From NCBI RefSeq assembly GCF_026262505.1, contig NC_067203.1:19945411-20009410 (forward strand): a stretch of DNA of 64,000 nucleotides. Reading direction: 5' to 3'. A program made the position numbers and the translations under genes. The notes under the pieces are model-generated. The model searched no databases, was not told the DNA's origin, and worked only from the letters and a program-made list of their open reading frames with translations. Origin of the DNA: Trichomonas vaginalis G3 (lineage: Eukaryota; Parabasalia; Trichomonadida; Trichomonadidae). Positions 9,708 to 21,343 of the stretch are shown one piece after another (the first letter of the stretch is position 1; each line of letters begins with the position of its first letter).

Positions 9708-11345
9708 ATGACGACTAACTATTTGGTGCCAAACACTAAACCGATTAATGGAAATGTGTTTCATTCATTCGAAAAGATAAATGAAATATTCGCAAAGAAT
9801 GACGGTAGAAGATATTATAGAGAACTTGAAAGTTCATGCTATGACTCTGATGCTCCATATTTTGATGATAAACAAACTCATTTAAGAATTACAAATCCGG
9901 CTCATGATGTGAACCAATTAGGTGACACATATATTAAACGCAAAGTTAAAGCAACTCTAGTTTCAAATAAAGCTTTCACATGTGATGCCGCTTTTAAATG
10001 CATGCGTTTATTCGTTGGTTACAAATCATCAAATCAAAGCTTTAAACAATTAGAAGTAGAAACCGAAAGAGGTGATGCCGGTTATCTTCAGATGGATTGC
10101 GCCCGTGAATCTTTCGCATTTGCAACATATAAACCAAAATCAGAAAGGAAAGTTAAAAAGTTTGTTCATTCGTTATATAATAATGTTCAAAAATATGATA
10201 ACTCAGTATGTGGTAAATATATTGACCCTTCAGAAGTTTTCAAGAAAGCAAATGAAGAAGTTGATGTCACTTTTGATATGATTATTCCGGTAAATGATTT
10301 GTTAGCATTTCAGGCGTTCGATGATTATCCTAAATCATTTGGTGAAATCATTCTTAAATATTATGTTTTCAGGGATACTTTAGTATTTTGTCAGGTTGAC
10401 CCGTTAAGAGTTGCTGATTTACAAAATTACGTTTATGAAAAGATAACTGATGAAAATTATGAAAAGATTATGAATCATGTTTATAAATATGATCGCAAAT
10501 TCCAACAAATCGGACTTCCTGCCAAATTAATTACAAGCTTAGCCGCTACATCTGCTGACGCAACAGTTGATAACGTTATTATTTCATGCACAAAGATGGA
10601 AGTTTTAGAGGATAAATGCATTACACCAGGATACGGTTTAATTGAAGAATCAGTTAAAGCAATACCACGTTTATTCAGTAAGGAAGATCCATTCATGATT
10701 CCAGCTCAACATATTGACGTTCGTTCACTAAATGGAGGTTGCTTCACTCCTGAAGGTATTAGCTCAGATTTCTCATACGCTCTTCATAATGTTACAGATG
10801 TTGTGTTAACATTTCCGAAGAATGCAATGCAAAGAACGGTTTTAGAAAATCCAATGCTTCGAGGTCTTCAGGTCACTATAGATTCCAGAAACTTCCCCGA
10901 TCAAGCGATGACCACAGTGGGCGACATATTCTTTACACGTATGCTTCAAGCTTCTGATTTAGATGGAGTGAATGAATGCACGGAAGAATACGAGGACTCA
11001 TTAACTAGACCACTGAATGATGATAATGGCACGCCATTAGCTAGAACATGGAAAGACCAAACTTCATTCTTATGCACTATTCCAGTTCAACGTGATGGAG
11101 CGGGTATATTCTTTGATGGATTAGAAACTTTCAACTCACAAGTTACAGTACAAGTGAAAGCTTATCCAATCATTCAGGGTGAAAATGACACTTACTGTTC
11201 AAAGGTGACAAATCCTCCTCAGGTTTGGTTTACTAGGACATATTGGACATGGACACCGGATGAAGGTTTGAAATATCATCCAACAGGTACACCACCACAG
11301 TATAGAAGTTCATATGATGAAATATTGATGAATAGAAATGTTTAA
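9708..11345 (+). CDS. Probable Maverick 1 major capsid protein, 545 residues
   Basis: The longest uninterrupted frame in the element, starting MTTNYLVPNTKPINGNVFHS after a run of AT-only leader. Size (about 545 residues), high content of beta-type and Asp/Asn/Thr/Pro-rich stretches, absence of enzyme motifs and position directly before the packaging ATPase all fit a Polinton double-jelly-roll major capsid protein. The assignment rests on context and length, not on a motif I can point to. Ends YRSSYDEILMNRNV. Confidence 0.6.
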   Translation: MTTNYLVPNTKPINGNVFHSFEKINEIFAKNDGRRYYRELESSCYDSDAPYFDDKQTHLRITNPAHDVNQLGDTYIKRKVKATLVSNKAFTCDAAFKCMRLFVGYKSSNQSFKQLEVETERGDAGYLQMDCARESFAFATYKPKSERKVKKFVHSLYNNVQKYDNSVCGKYIDPSEVFKKANEEVDVTFDMIIPVNDLLAFQAFDDYPKSFGEIILKYYVFRDTLVFCQVDPLRVADLQNYVYEKITDENYEKIMNHVYKYDRKFQQIGLPAKLITSLAATSADATVDNVIISCTKMEVLEDKCITPGYGLIEESVKAIPRLFSKEDPFMIPAQHIDVRSLNGGCFTPEGISSDFSYALHNVTDVVLTFPKNAMQRTVLENPMLRGLQVTIDSRNFPDQAMTTVGDIFFTRMLQASDLDGVNECTEEYEDSLTRPLNDDNGTPLARTWKDQTSFLCTIPVQRDGAGIFFDGLETFNSQVTVQVKAYPIIQGENDTYCSKVTNPPQVWFTRTYWTWTPDEGLKYHPTGTPPQYRSSYDEILMNRNV

Positions 11346-11379
11346 AATTATAAATTTATTTTTGATTAAATGGATTTAA

Positions 11380-12203
11380 ATTCATCACCCTTATGAAGAA
11401 TTAGCAGGAGTATATAATACATACGTAGATGATATGATTAATGAAGCATTGAGTGATAATAGAAATGCTCTATCTAAGGAAAAATTAATGAAAATTCCAT
11501 ATTCTGAATGTTACTTAAATTCAATCACTGCAGCAATTGGTAAACAAAATAAAGGTAAAACATTAACGATATTAAAACAAATTATCATTATTGCTAACAC
11601 TTCCCCCTATTCACATGTGTTAATTTATATCAACCGTTCAGGTTCACCTTCAGATGATACATTTGAATCTTTAAAGCATTTAATCAAAATTCCAATTATT
11701 TATTTATCACAAGAAGAAGCAGAAGATTATTTAAAAAACTTTTTAATGTATAAAGAATTATATAATACAATCAAGAAGCAAGGATTAGAGGATAAAATTA
11801 TTGATAAACAACGGGATGAATTATTTGAAACACTTTCTATTTCAAATTTTGATAAGAATTTTTGCATTCACTCATTTTTCTAGATGATGCAGTGAAATCA
11901 AAACTAATAACAAATGAGAAATCATATTTTAATCAGTTATTAACTCAATGTCGACACATTCAGTGTTCATTCTTCATGGCTGTTCAATACTTCAAAGCAT
12001 TAAGCACAAACATTAAATCAAATCTATCAACCCTTTTCATTTTCAGTGGGTTTAGTCGTCAACAGTTGAACGTTATGCTTTATCAAGTGAATTTACCAAT
12101 GAGCATTAATGAACTTTACACACAATATCAGCAATTAGGTGAACATGGAAAAATAATAGTTGATTTAAATAAAGGAGTGTTAAATTTGATTAACTTTTTA
12201 TAA
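11380..12203 (+). pseudogene. Maverick 1 genome-packaging ATPase, broken
   Basis: FtsK/HerA-type packaging ATPase of Polintons and related viruses. A P-loop-like GKQNKGKT follows an Ile/Ala-rich strand, and a Walker B-type LIFLDDA occurs later. The end contains FIFSGFSRQQLNVMLYQ, closely paralleling FVIFQGFSRYDIELIWKQ in the ATPase of the second Maverick at 62520. It would drive DNA into capsids. Broken. Confidence 0.75.
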
Positions 12204-12233
12204 TTAATTTTTATTTTTTATTTATAATTAAAC

Positions 12234-12551
12234 ATGACAGAAATAGCAAATCTTCTACAGGTTCCATTAAAACAAGGGACAAACAAAAAGGGTGCATATA
12301 ATAGAACTATGAAAGTTCCAGACGGAATGAAAGAATTAGTCCACATTGTTGCCGGTCTTCAAAAGGATGTTAAACAAATGAGAAACGTTTTAACATTACC
12401 AGAAGCTCAAGCATATGCCAAACGTCATGGACCAAATTGGGAAGCACACGAAGCAGACATTACGGGTCCAAATGGAAAACCCGATGGTATAAATGAAGTT
12501 TTCGTTACTGATGGTCAAGGTAATATTAAAGTCATAAATGGTATAAATTAA
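12234..12551 (+). CDS. Maverick 1 protein of unknown function, 105 residues
   Basis: Starts [20 protein letters not shown]. It lies 30 bases after the ATPase remains and 2 bases before the next gene, suggesting co-expression. The N-terminal half is basic and the C-terminal half is Gly/Asn/Asp-rich. No family recognised. Confidence 0.5.
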   Translation: MTEIANLLQVPLKQGTNKKGAYNRTMKVPDGMKELVHIVAGLQKDVKQMRNVLTLPEAQAYAKRHGPNWEAHEADITGPNGKPDGINEVFVTDGQGNIKVINGIN

Positions 12552-12553
12552 CT

Positions 12554-13132
12554 ATGACTGATTATCCTAAACGTAAAGCATATAATGAACGTTATCCTAT
12601 GCAATTTGATGAAAATGGAAAAGCTGTTAAACAATACATTGGAGAAGGTGAAAATGGTCCAATTAATTCATACCGTTATAATCCATATTCTTATTTCAAT
12701 GAAGAATTAAACGCTATTGAAGAAGGACCAAACGGATTACCACGATATGTTAATCAGTTTGATGGTCAATATGCAAATATTAGACCTGAAATTCCAGCTA
12801 AGAAATTCTTTAAAGTTGCTTTATTCGATCCAGTGTTCAATGAACAGAAAGAAGCAATGAAAGCAGAATTTAAACCAATTCAAGTGGCAAGAATTTCTTC
12901 ATCTTCACTTTCAGAAGCGTTCAAGGAATTGATAAAGAAACCACTTTATTCTCAACAAGGTTATAACTTTGATTTAATTAAAGAAAGTGATAGACGTAAA
13001 TTAGAAAAATCAGATGGTTTTAAGAATGCATGTAATGAAATGATTAAAGATATTGTAAATGATAAAATAAGACTGGAAGAAACTCAAAGCAATATCAATA
13101 ACATAATTGGTGCAGTTACAAAGAAAGTATAA
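12554..13132 (+). CDS. Maverick 1 protein of unknown function, 192 residues
   Basis: Starts MTDYPKRKAYNERYPMQFDE two bases after the previous stop. The N-terminal 80 residues are rich in Tyr, Asn and Pro; the C-terminal 60 residues look helical and charged. It sits in the virion-gene half of the element, so a structural role is plausible but unproven. Confidence 0.5.
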   Translation: MTDYPKRKAYNERYPMQFDENGKAVKQYIGEGENGPINSYRYNPYSYFNEELNAIEEGPNGLPRYVNQFDGQYANIRPEIPAKKFFKVALFDPVFNEQKEAMKAEFKPIQVARISSSSLSEAFKELIKKPLYSQQGYNFDLIKESDRRKLEKSDGFKNACNEMIKDIVNDKIRLEETQSNINNIIGAVTKKV

Positions 13133-13215
13133 GCAAACAATGATGAACCTTGGGATATTACCGTAACAACTAAATAAAACTTTAAATATATTTTTCTTTT
13201 TTTATTCGATTATAA

Positions 13216-13599
13216 ATGAGAAGACGTTTCACTAGTCAAAAGAACACAAACGCAAAAGCAGAGATTACGGTTGGTTATAACGTAAATGATGATAAATCAC
13301 GAATTATTCAAAATGTTAAAGTTAATGTTAGCCCTGAATTAACTCATGACTTACCGAAAAAGGAGGAGAATGGAGACCCAACCATTTTATCTGAACCTGG
13401 TAAAGAACCTGTTGAAATTCCCACTTATCCAACATACCCCCCGCCTCTTTCATCAAACATCGAGAACCCAGGAATCTACGATTCCAGTCGCAATGCGCCA
13501 TATAAAGTAGACATTAATTCTGAATTAATGAAAATTTACCGTGATATAATAATTAATAATTATGATTCAATAATAAATTTAATTGACCAATCGGTTTAA
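13216..13599 (+). CDS. Maverick 1 protein with Pro-rich linker, 127 residues
   Basis: Starts MRRRFTSQKNTNAKAEITVG; basic N-terminus, then a Pro/Thr/Tyr-rich stretch (PTYPTYPPPL), then a helical segment LMKIYRDIIINNYDSIINLI. That helix and the following region at 13610-13868 resemble, in order, the protein at 63275-63745 in the second Maverick (LLQLYQTILLKDDKKLLTNL). Confidence 0.45.
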   Translation: MRRRFTSQKNTNAKAEITVGYNVNDDKSRIIQNVKVNVSPELTHDLPKKEENGDPTILSEPGKEPVEIPTYPTYPPPLSSNIENPGIYDSSRNAPYKVDINSELMKIYRDIIINNYDSIINLIDQSV

Positions 13600-13609
13600 T
13601 TATTTTACC

Positions 13610-13868
13610 TTATGAATCATTAATTCACATTATCGCCATTCTTTGTGATGTTCAAGATTCAGACGTTAAGATTCAATTTTTCATAGATGATGAGGTTTCA
13701 TGCTGCGGAACAGTTGCAAAAATAAATCCTATAAAGGATATTAGCACAATTAAGATATCAAAGAACGGAACAACAACTGAACTTCATTTAACATATAATG
13801 ATATTTATAATAAAATAGTTGATGAATATAAAATATCACTTGAAAAATTCTTTGTTAAGGCTATTTAA
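13610..13868 (+). pseudogene. Maverick 1 Cys-Cys motif region, remains
   Basis: An open stretch without a clear start codon that contains IDDEVSCCGTV followed by alternating charged beta-type sequence and ends EKFFVKAI. The second Maverick has the matching YLDPEIECCGQT at about 63570, so this is a conserved Maverick module. Function unknown. Confidence 0.45.
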
Positions 13869-14377
13869 TATTCAAGCATTAACATTATCGAATAATAATC
13901 CTTTGAATCATAATCAATAATAATTGACCTTTCACCAGTTTCTATCGTTTGTTTTATTTCTTTTTGTTCCCCACTATCTGGATCGGTCATTGTAATTGTT
14001 TTTGTTATAGTATCAGCTTTATCTTTAACTTCAATCTTTTTTCCATCGGGATATTTAAACCAAAATTCCAAAAATTCGATATTGTCAATCTGTTCATATT
14101 TTAATCTATCAATTACATTTTTAATACCATCTGAAAATCTTATGAAATGGTCATTATATGGGTTTGATTGAACTAAATTTGAATGAAGTGAAATATAACC
14201 CGTTGATGAATATGACATTGACTCATATTTTCTGAAAACACTAAAATTTATAACATGAATGAATTTCTTATTCGTTGAATTTATGAATTCTTGAGGTAAT
14301 CTTATTCTAGTTTTATTTATCACTGGAAAATAACGCTTTACCATATTTTTAATCGTAATAAAAATGTCAATTATCAA
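13865..14377 (-). CDS. Maverick 1 protein of unknown function, 170 residues
   Basis: Starts MIIDIFITIKNMVKRYFPVI. Beta-rich with several Ser/Tyr/Asn stretches and a C-terminal charged loop (DPDSGEQKEI). Its start overlaps head-to-head with the next plus-strand gene, sharing a short divergent leader. Not recognised. Confidence 0.5.
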   Translation of the reverse strand: MIIDIFITIKNMVKRYFPVINKTRIRLPQEFINSTNKKFIHVINFSVFRKYESMSYSSTGYISLHSNLVQSNPYNDHFIRFSDGIKNVIDRLKYEQIDNIEFLEFWFKYPDGKKIEVKDKADTITKTITMTDPDSGEQKEIKQTIETGERSIIIDYDSKDYYSIMLMLEY

Positions 14378-15073
14378 TATTATTTCGAATAATAACTGTG
14401 AATTAAATTTAACAGTTAGCGGAATTTATAATGTTACTCTCGTTTCTGTGAGTGGTAAATTTAATCCCATTCTTTTAGACCCTTCAGATTATATATCATT
14501 TATTAAAGATGACCATGAAAAAACGTATGATATGTATATAAATAATGTGATAACGAAATGGGATATTAACATGATTTTAAGTTATTTAAATGAATCATTT
14601 ATCGTATGGTATGAAGAAAATTTTAAATCAAAACCTGATAAACTTTTTGAACTTGATGAAATAAATAACCTTATTAAATTCCCGCTGAAAATTAAATTTT
14701 GTACTCCTCATCTTCGTTCATTGTTGGGATATTAAATTTTGAAAAAGATGTTGGGGATGTTTTGTATTCTGACACTGGTTCCAATTTCATTTTAATCAAA
14801 TGTGATAAAGTTAATACCCCAATGAGATTTTCACATCAAACATTAGACCCTAACTCTTACCCATCAATACAAAACATTTTATCCATCAACTTAAACACAT
14901 TTTCTTTATCATATCCGTTTCAATTATCCGGGAATTCATTTATTCTTCATTCAAAAGATTTATCAAATATTAAATTTAGAGTAACTGACCTATTTGATTG
15001 TGATTTAGAATTCATGAATGAAATATTATGGCAATTTCAAATAGAGAAAATAGCTGATGAGATAACAGATTAA
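14364..15073 (+). pseudogene. Maverick 1 beta-rich protein region, remains
   Basis: Two overlapping open stretches (start MSIINIISNNNCELNLTVSG; end EKIADEITD) read as beta-strand-rich, Asn/Ser/Leu-rich sequence of the kind seen in capsid or penton-like proteins. Its place between the capsid genes and the fibre genes would suit a penton-type protein, but that is inference only. Broken. Confidence 0.4.
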
Positions 15074-15097
15074 ATATTTATTTTTAAATCATAATAA

Positions 15098-15340
15098 ATG
15101 ATTAAACAACAGCAACCACAACAACTTAAGGCACAAAACACCCAGGTCCTTCAGACCATTACATACGCCATATATGCATATAATTCAAAGACAGCAGAAC
15201 AAACGCAAAGGTTGAAATATGGAGATTTGGAGATAGTATTGAAAAATGACCATTTCGAATTCGTTTGCAAGGGTGGTGCAGTGATATCAAATATAAAAGA
15301 AATTTTATTTATGAATTCAAAAATTAAATATAACGGATGA
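15098..15340 (+). CDS. Maverick 1 short Gln-rich protein, 80 residues
   Basis: Starts MIKQQQPQQLKAQNTQVLQT. It contains the segment NTQVLQTI encoded around a small hairpin (GGTCCTTCAGACC, 15145-15157); nearly the same bases encode NTQVLQTI in the integrase gene near 23815. The rest has no recognised domain. It directly precedes the fibre region and may be its leader or attachment part. Confidence 0.45.
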   Translation: MIKQQQPQQLKAQNTQVLQTITYAIYAYNSKTAEQTQRLKYGDLEIVLKNDHFEFVCKGGAVISNIKEILFMNSKIKYNG

Positions 15341-15389
15341 TATAACATCAATTCCACCAGAAGAACAGAGATATTACGCATTAAATGCA

Positions 15390-17147
15390 TTTCCTAAAGT
15401 TTTGAAGATTGGAAGATTTAATTTAAATGAGGAATTCATAGAAGGTTTCCTAAATGACATAATGAAGAAAGCAGATAAGGAATATGTTGCTGCTGTGTTA
15501 GAGAAGAAAGCAGATAAGGAATATGTTAACGAAAAAGATAATGAAATTAAAGAAATGGTTGAATGGTATCATGAATGGACATCAAAGATTTTAAAAACTA
15601 AAGCCGATACAGGATGGGTTTCAGGATGTTTAGACCTTAAAGCGGATAAGGAATATGTTAACGATGAGTTAGAGAAGAAAGCAGATAAAACTTATGTTAA
15701 TGAAGAAATAAAACAATCAGAGGTCTATTTTACTCCGCCATTTTTAAATTTTATGAAATCATCAGATAAAACCTTTGATATAGATTCTTTTGAATGGATA
15801 TGTTTCGATGGAGTGACCATGTATTTATTTTATACAGATGGAGTGCTTTATTATTTTAAAATAAATGATTTTAAAAACTATGAATCATTTACTCCATCTG
15901 TTTTGAATCCTGATACACGAAAGCCAATCATTAATCCAATAATTTTATATGTTGAATATAATAACGGTAAATTTATGGGAATGATAACGGTTGAAGATGA
16001 TTTTTGCCCTTGTTATTCATTCGATTGTATCCAATGGTTCAAATGTAATTTAAATCAAGATGCTAAATTTAAATATCCAAATAATCCTATTAGATGTGTT
16101 AATAATAAATGGGTACTAATTTATGAAGTCAATCAAATTTCATTAGTGAGGATGGGATAAATTATTATATGTTTAGTATGATGTCATCAGATTTGAAAAT
16201 TGATTATACAAGTAAGTGGTATTACATTAACAACATGTATTTTATCCTACAAAATGATAAAAATTTATAGATCATCTTCAATATCACAAGGTCAATTTGA
16301 ACAAATTTTTCAAGCTGATGGAGACATTGAAGCTTTATGTTATGGATCAAATGTTTATGTTCTCGTTTCAGGTGAAATGGTCTATTCATATCCTGTAAGT
16401 TATAACAGACATATTTATTTATCACAGGATTTATCAAATTGGGAATTGGTTTATTCATTCACTCCAAAATTTACTCAAAATTATAGATTTACAAATTTAT
16501 TTTATATTGATGGGTATTTCATTGCTTTAGGATGTGGTGATTTAGTAAATATCAGTAGTGATGGACGAAACTGGTCTGAAATCACAAAATTTCAAGATGT
16601 TAGAAAAGCAATTTTCAAAAATAATACGTTAATATTGATAACAAGACCAGTTTTAAATACTCACCCAAATTCAATATTATATAATAAATTCAATATTCAT
16701 AATGGATTAAATACAATTCTTGAGATGATTTACCCCATTGGTTCTATTTATACGTCAATGAACTCAACAAATCCTTCAAAAGTTTTAGGTTTTGGTGCGT
16801 GGGAACAGATTGTAGATAAATTCCTCTATTGTGCGAACTCTTCAAAGCAAACAGGAGGTTCGAAGAAAATTACTGAAGCAAACCTTCCACCGCACACTCA
16901 TACAGGAACTACAAACACATCAGGTAATCATAGTCACTCATTAAGAGACCATCCATTATACAACTCAGAATATTATGCTGGCAATGACGTTTTATCTCCA
17001 GATTATAACCATTCAGCAAAAAAGACTTTTCGACCAACTGAACCAGGAGGAAATCATTCACATACTTTCACAACAAATCCAACAGGCTTGGGTGCAGATT
17101 ATATGCCACCATTTATGACTGTATTCGCATGGTACCGCATTTATTGA
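15390..17147 (+). pseudogene. Maverick 1 phage-like tail-fibre/receptor-binding protein region
   Basis: The N-terminal part carries five heptad-like repeats of the type KADKEYV(N/A) within 15460-15720, as in trimeric phage and giant-virus fibres. The middle is Tyr/Phe/Asn-rich and predicted beta. The C-terminal part has the classic phage fibre-tip signature: IYPIGSIYTSMN, FGAWEQI, several His-X-His pairs (HTHTG, HSHSL, HSHTF) and a final PPFMTVFAWYRIY. In T4-type tips such His pairs bind metal and the tip binds receptors. Here it would be a virion spike of a eukaryotic element. Broken. Confidence 0.8.
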
Positions 17148-17224
17148 ATGTGCTTGAGCCTACTTTGCAGGCTTACCGCGTTCATTGAATGAACTAAATA
17201 TATTTTATGTTTGTAATTAATTAG

Positions 17225-17890
17225 GTAATGAAGTAATGAATGAACTGCAGAAATAAATGTTTACGTTAATGTTTACAGGTTATTCAATAATGAATTATTT
17301 TTGAAGAACTGAAGGTGCTACCATGTTACCATGTGCTACCAGGTCATTTAACTTCTTTTAAAAAATGAGACAACATGACATTTAGACAACAACACAGGAG
17401 GAAGGCAGTTATGAATTATTTTTGAAGAACTGAAGGTGCTACCATGTTACCATGTGCTACCAGGTTATTTAACTTCTTTTAAAAAATGAGACAACATGAC
17501 ATTTAGACAACAACACAGAGAGGAAGGCAGTTATGAATTATTTTTGAAGAACTGAAGGTGCTACCATGTTACCATGTGCTACCAGGTTATTTAACTTCTT
17601 TTAAAAAATGAGACAACATGACATTTAGACAACAACACAGGAGGAAGGCAGTTATGAATTATTTTTGAAGAACTGAAGGTGCTACCATGTTACCATGTGC
17701 TACCAGGTCATTTAACTTCTTTTAAAAATGAGACAACATGACATTTAGACAACAACACAGGAGGAAGGCAGTTATGAATTATTTTTGAAGAACTGAAGGT
17801 GCTACCATGTTACCATGTGCTACCAGGTTATTTAACTTCTTTTAAAAAATGAGACAACATGACATTTTGACAACAACACAGGAGGAAGGC
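17225..17890 (+). repeat. 120-bp repeat array, five copies, plus orientation
   Basis: Five near-identical copies of about 120 bp (steps at about 17290, 17411, 17532, 17652, 17772), each with aagaactgaaggtgctacc, then ttaacttcttttaaaaaatg, then acaacacaggaggaaggca. It is preceded by aatgtttacgttaatgttta (about 17255-17276), a motif repeated inverted at 20430-20470. Six inverted copies lie at 20296-20585 and 21668-22150. No coding. Confidence 0.93.
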
Positions 17891-17912
17891 AAAAATAAAT
17901 TCCAATCATACT

Positions 17913-20234
17913 TTATAAAGCTTCATTTACAGGTATTTCATCGTCAGTAAATGAATCATCATTATCGTTTGGTTCAACCTGTTTATATAATCCTTTCATT
18001 TCTTCTTTCAAAACATAACACCATGTTTGTTTACCGTCTATTCTTCTATGTTTCCTATCACATTTATCCTTAATACTCATTTGGAAATTCTTGTCTTTCA
18101 TGTCTGATGGTTTGCAGAATAGAGCATTTTCACACGTCATACCTGCACACAATTCATCATAATGTGTATTTATCCATACATCTAAAGGATTTGTTGATAA
18201 CTCGATTAAATCTTGTTTGGCTTCAGTCATCGGAATGATTCGTACATTAAATGATGAAAGGTCATATTGCATAAAATACGTCAGCAAATTATCATAAAAT
18301 TCCTTTGTGCATGAATCCATTAAATTCTTGAAGTAATCAAATTGACCCTTGAATTTACCATTAACCCTTAAAACTACGTATCTTCTGTCTCCAACTTCAA
18401 TTTTGACAGGTAGACGTTGTTAGTTACGAAAATGAAGTTTGCAACGTTCTGAGCAGTTCTTCTGGGTTGATTCTTTTCATTAATTCTAATTTGATTATCC
18501 GTAATAATTGATTTCAAAGCGTTGAAGTTTGCGAGTCTATCTTCACCAACATTCTTGAGTTCATTAAGTACAAGAAACATTTTATTTTCAACAACCGAAT
18601 TGAAATTACCCGTTAGCTCACTTATTTCAGTAATGTTTTACATGAATAACCAGCGAGAAGTTCAGAAATAATATCTGTAAATCTGTTTTTACCTGTTCCC
18701 TGAAGTCCTTTCAAAATAATTGCTGTTTCATTCTTGATTCCAGGATGTTGAATCATTGATGCAATCCAGCCGAGAAGGTATTTATACACTCATCGTTATT
18801 ATCACAAATGGCTTCTTTAATGAAATTCATAAACATCTCAATTTTTGAGTAATCAAGCTTTTCGAGAATGTTGTATTTATAACCTTGAAACGTTGAGAAA
18901 ACATCTGGAGAATCAGATTTAAAGCAAACACCCTTAACGGTTAATGAAGACAATTGATTTAATAGTACGTCCCATGCTGTTATTGTTTTACCTTCTTCTT
19001 TAAATAATTTAATCATTTTGAGTGACTCTTTCATGTTTGATTGAAGAACGAATGATATTTGATTCATTTTGTCGTGTATGTTGTAATCTTTCTGAATGAA
19101 GTATTTATTTCCATAATCTACAAAACGGATTACACGTGATAAATCCTCAATTACTTCAGAACTGTTTTTATACTGATGATTTTCAGCCTTGCGTCTAATA
19201 TCTGTTATCAAAAACGAGTCATCAAGTTTGATATCAAATGTTATTTTTGGCTTACGTAATAAAGGCAAAACATATTCATCATAATATTCCTTTTGATAAA
19301 GTTTTAGAATCTTCACTAAAACAAATGGAGAAGTCATTAAATGTGCATATCTACTACGTGCTTTTTCAAAATTACTTTTAGCATTTTCTGTTAAACTGCA
19401 GAAGTTATAAACGTTGTCGTATGCTTCATTAATTAAATGATCCGGTAACGAATTAATAGCTTGAAACAGTGTGAATAATGTTATTTCTTTTTCTAAATTC
19501 ATGTTTCCACCGTCATTATGTACTTCAAAATCACAGATGCCATCAACTATGCTCTGGGCAAGTTTATCGTCAATGTTTACATCTTTGTTTTCATTCATTA
19601 TACTCTTTATTTCTTCATTCTTCTGTTCAACTCTTACCTTAATATTCAAATCATTTAATATATCGTTTACTGTTCTAGTTAATGTTGAATCATAACTTCC
19701 ACGAATGAATGAGTATGTTTTGATTGGTTCTGTTGCATTCTTGCGAACTCTTGAATCAGCCATAACCACTAATGAACGCTTTGAATCATCCATAGAAGTC
19801 ATTATGTCAATATCATAATCATTGCAGGAATAACATTTAATCATTCTGTTCGAGGTTGAATAGAAGAAATTAGTGTTGCAATAAATGTGAAGACCTCCTG
19901 ATGCGGTTTTAACGATAACATCTTTATCCGAAAGTTTTGATAGAATGTCTTTTCTAACTGTTTCTTTAAGTTCATCATTGTACGATTTATTGATATCAAC
20001 ATCTATAATCGTTAAATTTGAAATTTTATTTACTAATAAAGCCATACCAGTTTTCCTTCCTCTTCCTCCATCATGTTTGAGGTAGTTATGTAAATCAATC
20101 TTGTTTTCACCAATTCTTTCGTTGAGGGTTTTAGTTTCTGCCACAACTAATTCCTCAAATAATTCCTCAACTAATGAATCAATAACTTTTTCATCAGAAA
20201 CGATATAGTTGCTGTTGTTGTTTGTTGCCGTCAT
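17913..20234 (-). pseudogene. Maverick 1 primase-polymerase / SF3 helicase, broken
   Basis: The N-terminal part (from MTATNNNSNYIVSDEKVIDS) has primase-polymerase style sequence (LTIIDVDINKSY, then TASGGLHIYC). About 1500 bases on, there is an SF3 helicase P-loop (LKGLQGTGKNRF) and a later NFIFVTNN, the motif C region. Such fusions replicate virophages and other small DNA viruses. The C-terminal end is acidic. It lies between the plus-oriented 120-bp repeats and the first inverted copy, so it belongs to a distinct block of the element. Broken. Confidence 0.75.
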
Positions 20235-20295
20235 TTATATAGGAATAAAAAAATAAAAATAATTTTAAAACTAACTTTATTTTTGGGCTACATCA

Positions 20296-20585
20296 AATTT
20301 CCTGTGTTGTTGTCAAAATGTCATGTTGTCTCATTTTTTAAAAGAAGTTAAATGACCTGGTAGCACATGGTAACATGGTAGCACCCTCAGTTCTTCAAAA
20401 ATAATTCATTATTGAATAACCTGAAACCATTAACGTAAACATTAACGTAAACATTAACGTAAACATTTATTTCCAGGACTGTTGTCAAAATGTCATGTTG
20501 TCTCATTTTTTAAAAGAAGTTAAATGACCTGGTAGCACATGGTAACATGGTAGCACCTTCAGTTCTTCAAAAATAATTCATTAGT
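20296..20585 (-). repeat. 120-bp repeat, two inverted copies plus iterons
   Basis: Two inverted copies of the 120-bp repeat lie around a short tandem of acgtaaacatta (about three copies, 20430-20470) that is the complement of the motif beside the first array. Placement next to the start of the primase-helicase gene makes it a candidate replication origin or promoter region. No gene. Confidence 0.85.
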
Positions 20586-20628
20586 TAGAAAAATAACGCT
20601 AATTTTATTTTTATATCTTTTTTTTATT

Positions 20629-21260
20629 TTGTATGTAAAGACAGTAATGTCAAACATTGAGTTTGAAACAGTTAGAAAGATAGACAATGACACCAAAGTG
20701 GTTAGAATAGGTGATTTAAACGTAAGATACTCAAAGAAATACAACAAATATTCTTTGTCAGACATTATATCTCCATCTGAAAAGAAAACAAACGACTGGG
20801 TTAGAAATGCTTCAACTCAGAAAATTTTGACAAGAAATCCTGAGCTTATGATATCAGTAACATTTCATGGAACAAGAGCATATCTTATAGACAAAAGTCT
20901 TATACCAATAGTTTTGTTATGGTTAGACCCAGTTGTTGGATATAACTTCATAACTTATGGTTCATTCGACTCAGAACGTTGCAGTGAAGGCTTACTTTAT
21001 ATCGTTCAGAAAACCGAAGGACTTCAATACAAAGAGATATAAGATAGGAAGAACATATAATATAACTCAAAGATATGACAGTACAGTCAATAGAGTCAAG
21101 GTTGTGTTCGTTAATGATATGAGAGCTGCAGAAACAGAACTACTTGAAAAGTTTTGAGAAAAGGTTATGGTGCTCCCATGAAAGGTAAGAAACGTTTGAA
21201 GTAGATGAGATAGATAAAGCTATAAAATTATTTGACGAAGTTGCTGAAAAATACATGTAA
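20629..21260 (+). pseudogene. Maverick 1 KilA-N / T5orf172-like protein, broken
   Basis: The first part resembles a KilA-N DNA-binding domain (KYNKYSLSDII, DWVRNASTQKIL, YLIDKSLIPIVLLWLDPVVG). The second resembles the GIY-YIG-related T5orf172 domain (LLYIVQKTE, YKIGRTYNITQRYD, MRAAETELLEKF). This pairing is typical of large DNA viruses and phages and probably acts in DNA binding or cleavage. It sits in the 120-bp-repeat-bounded block with the primase-helicase. Broken. Confidence 0.65.
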
Positions 21261-21343
21261 AGCGTTTATTTTTTGTCTTTGTGAAAGTCAGAAAAAATAA
21301 AGTTAGTTTTAAAATTATTTTTATTTTGTATGAAATAACAGAT

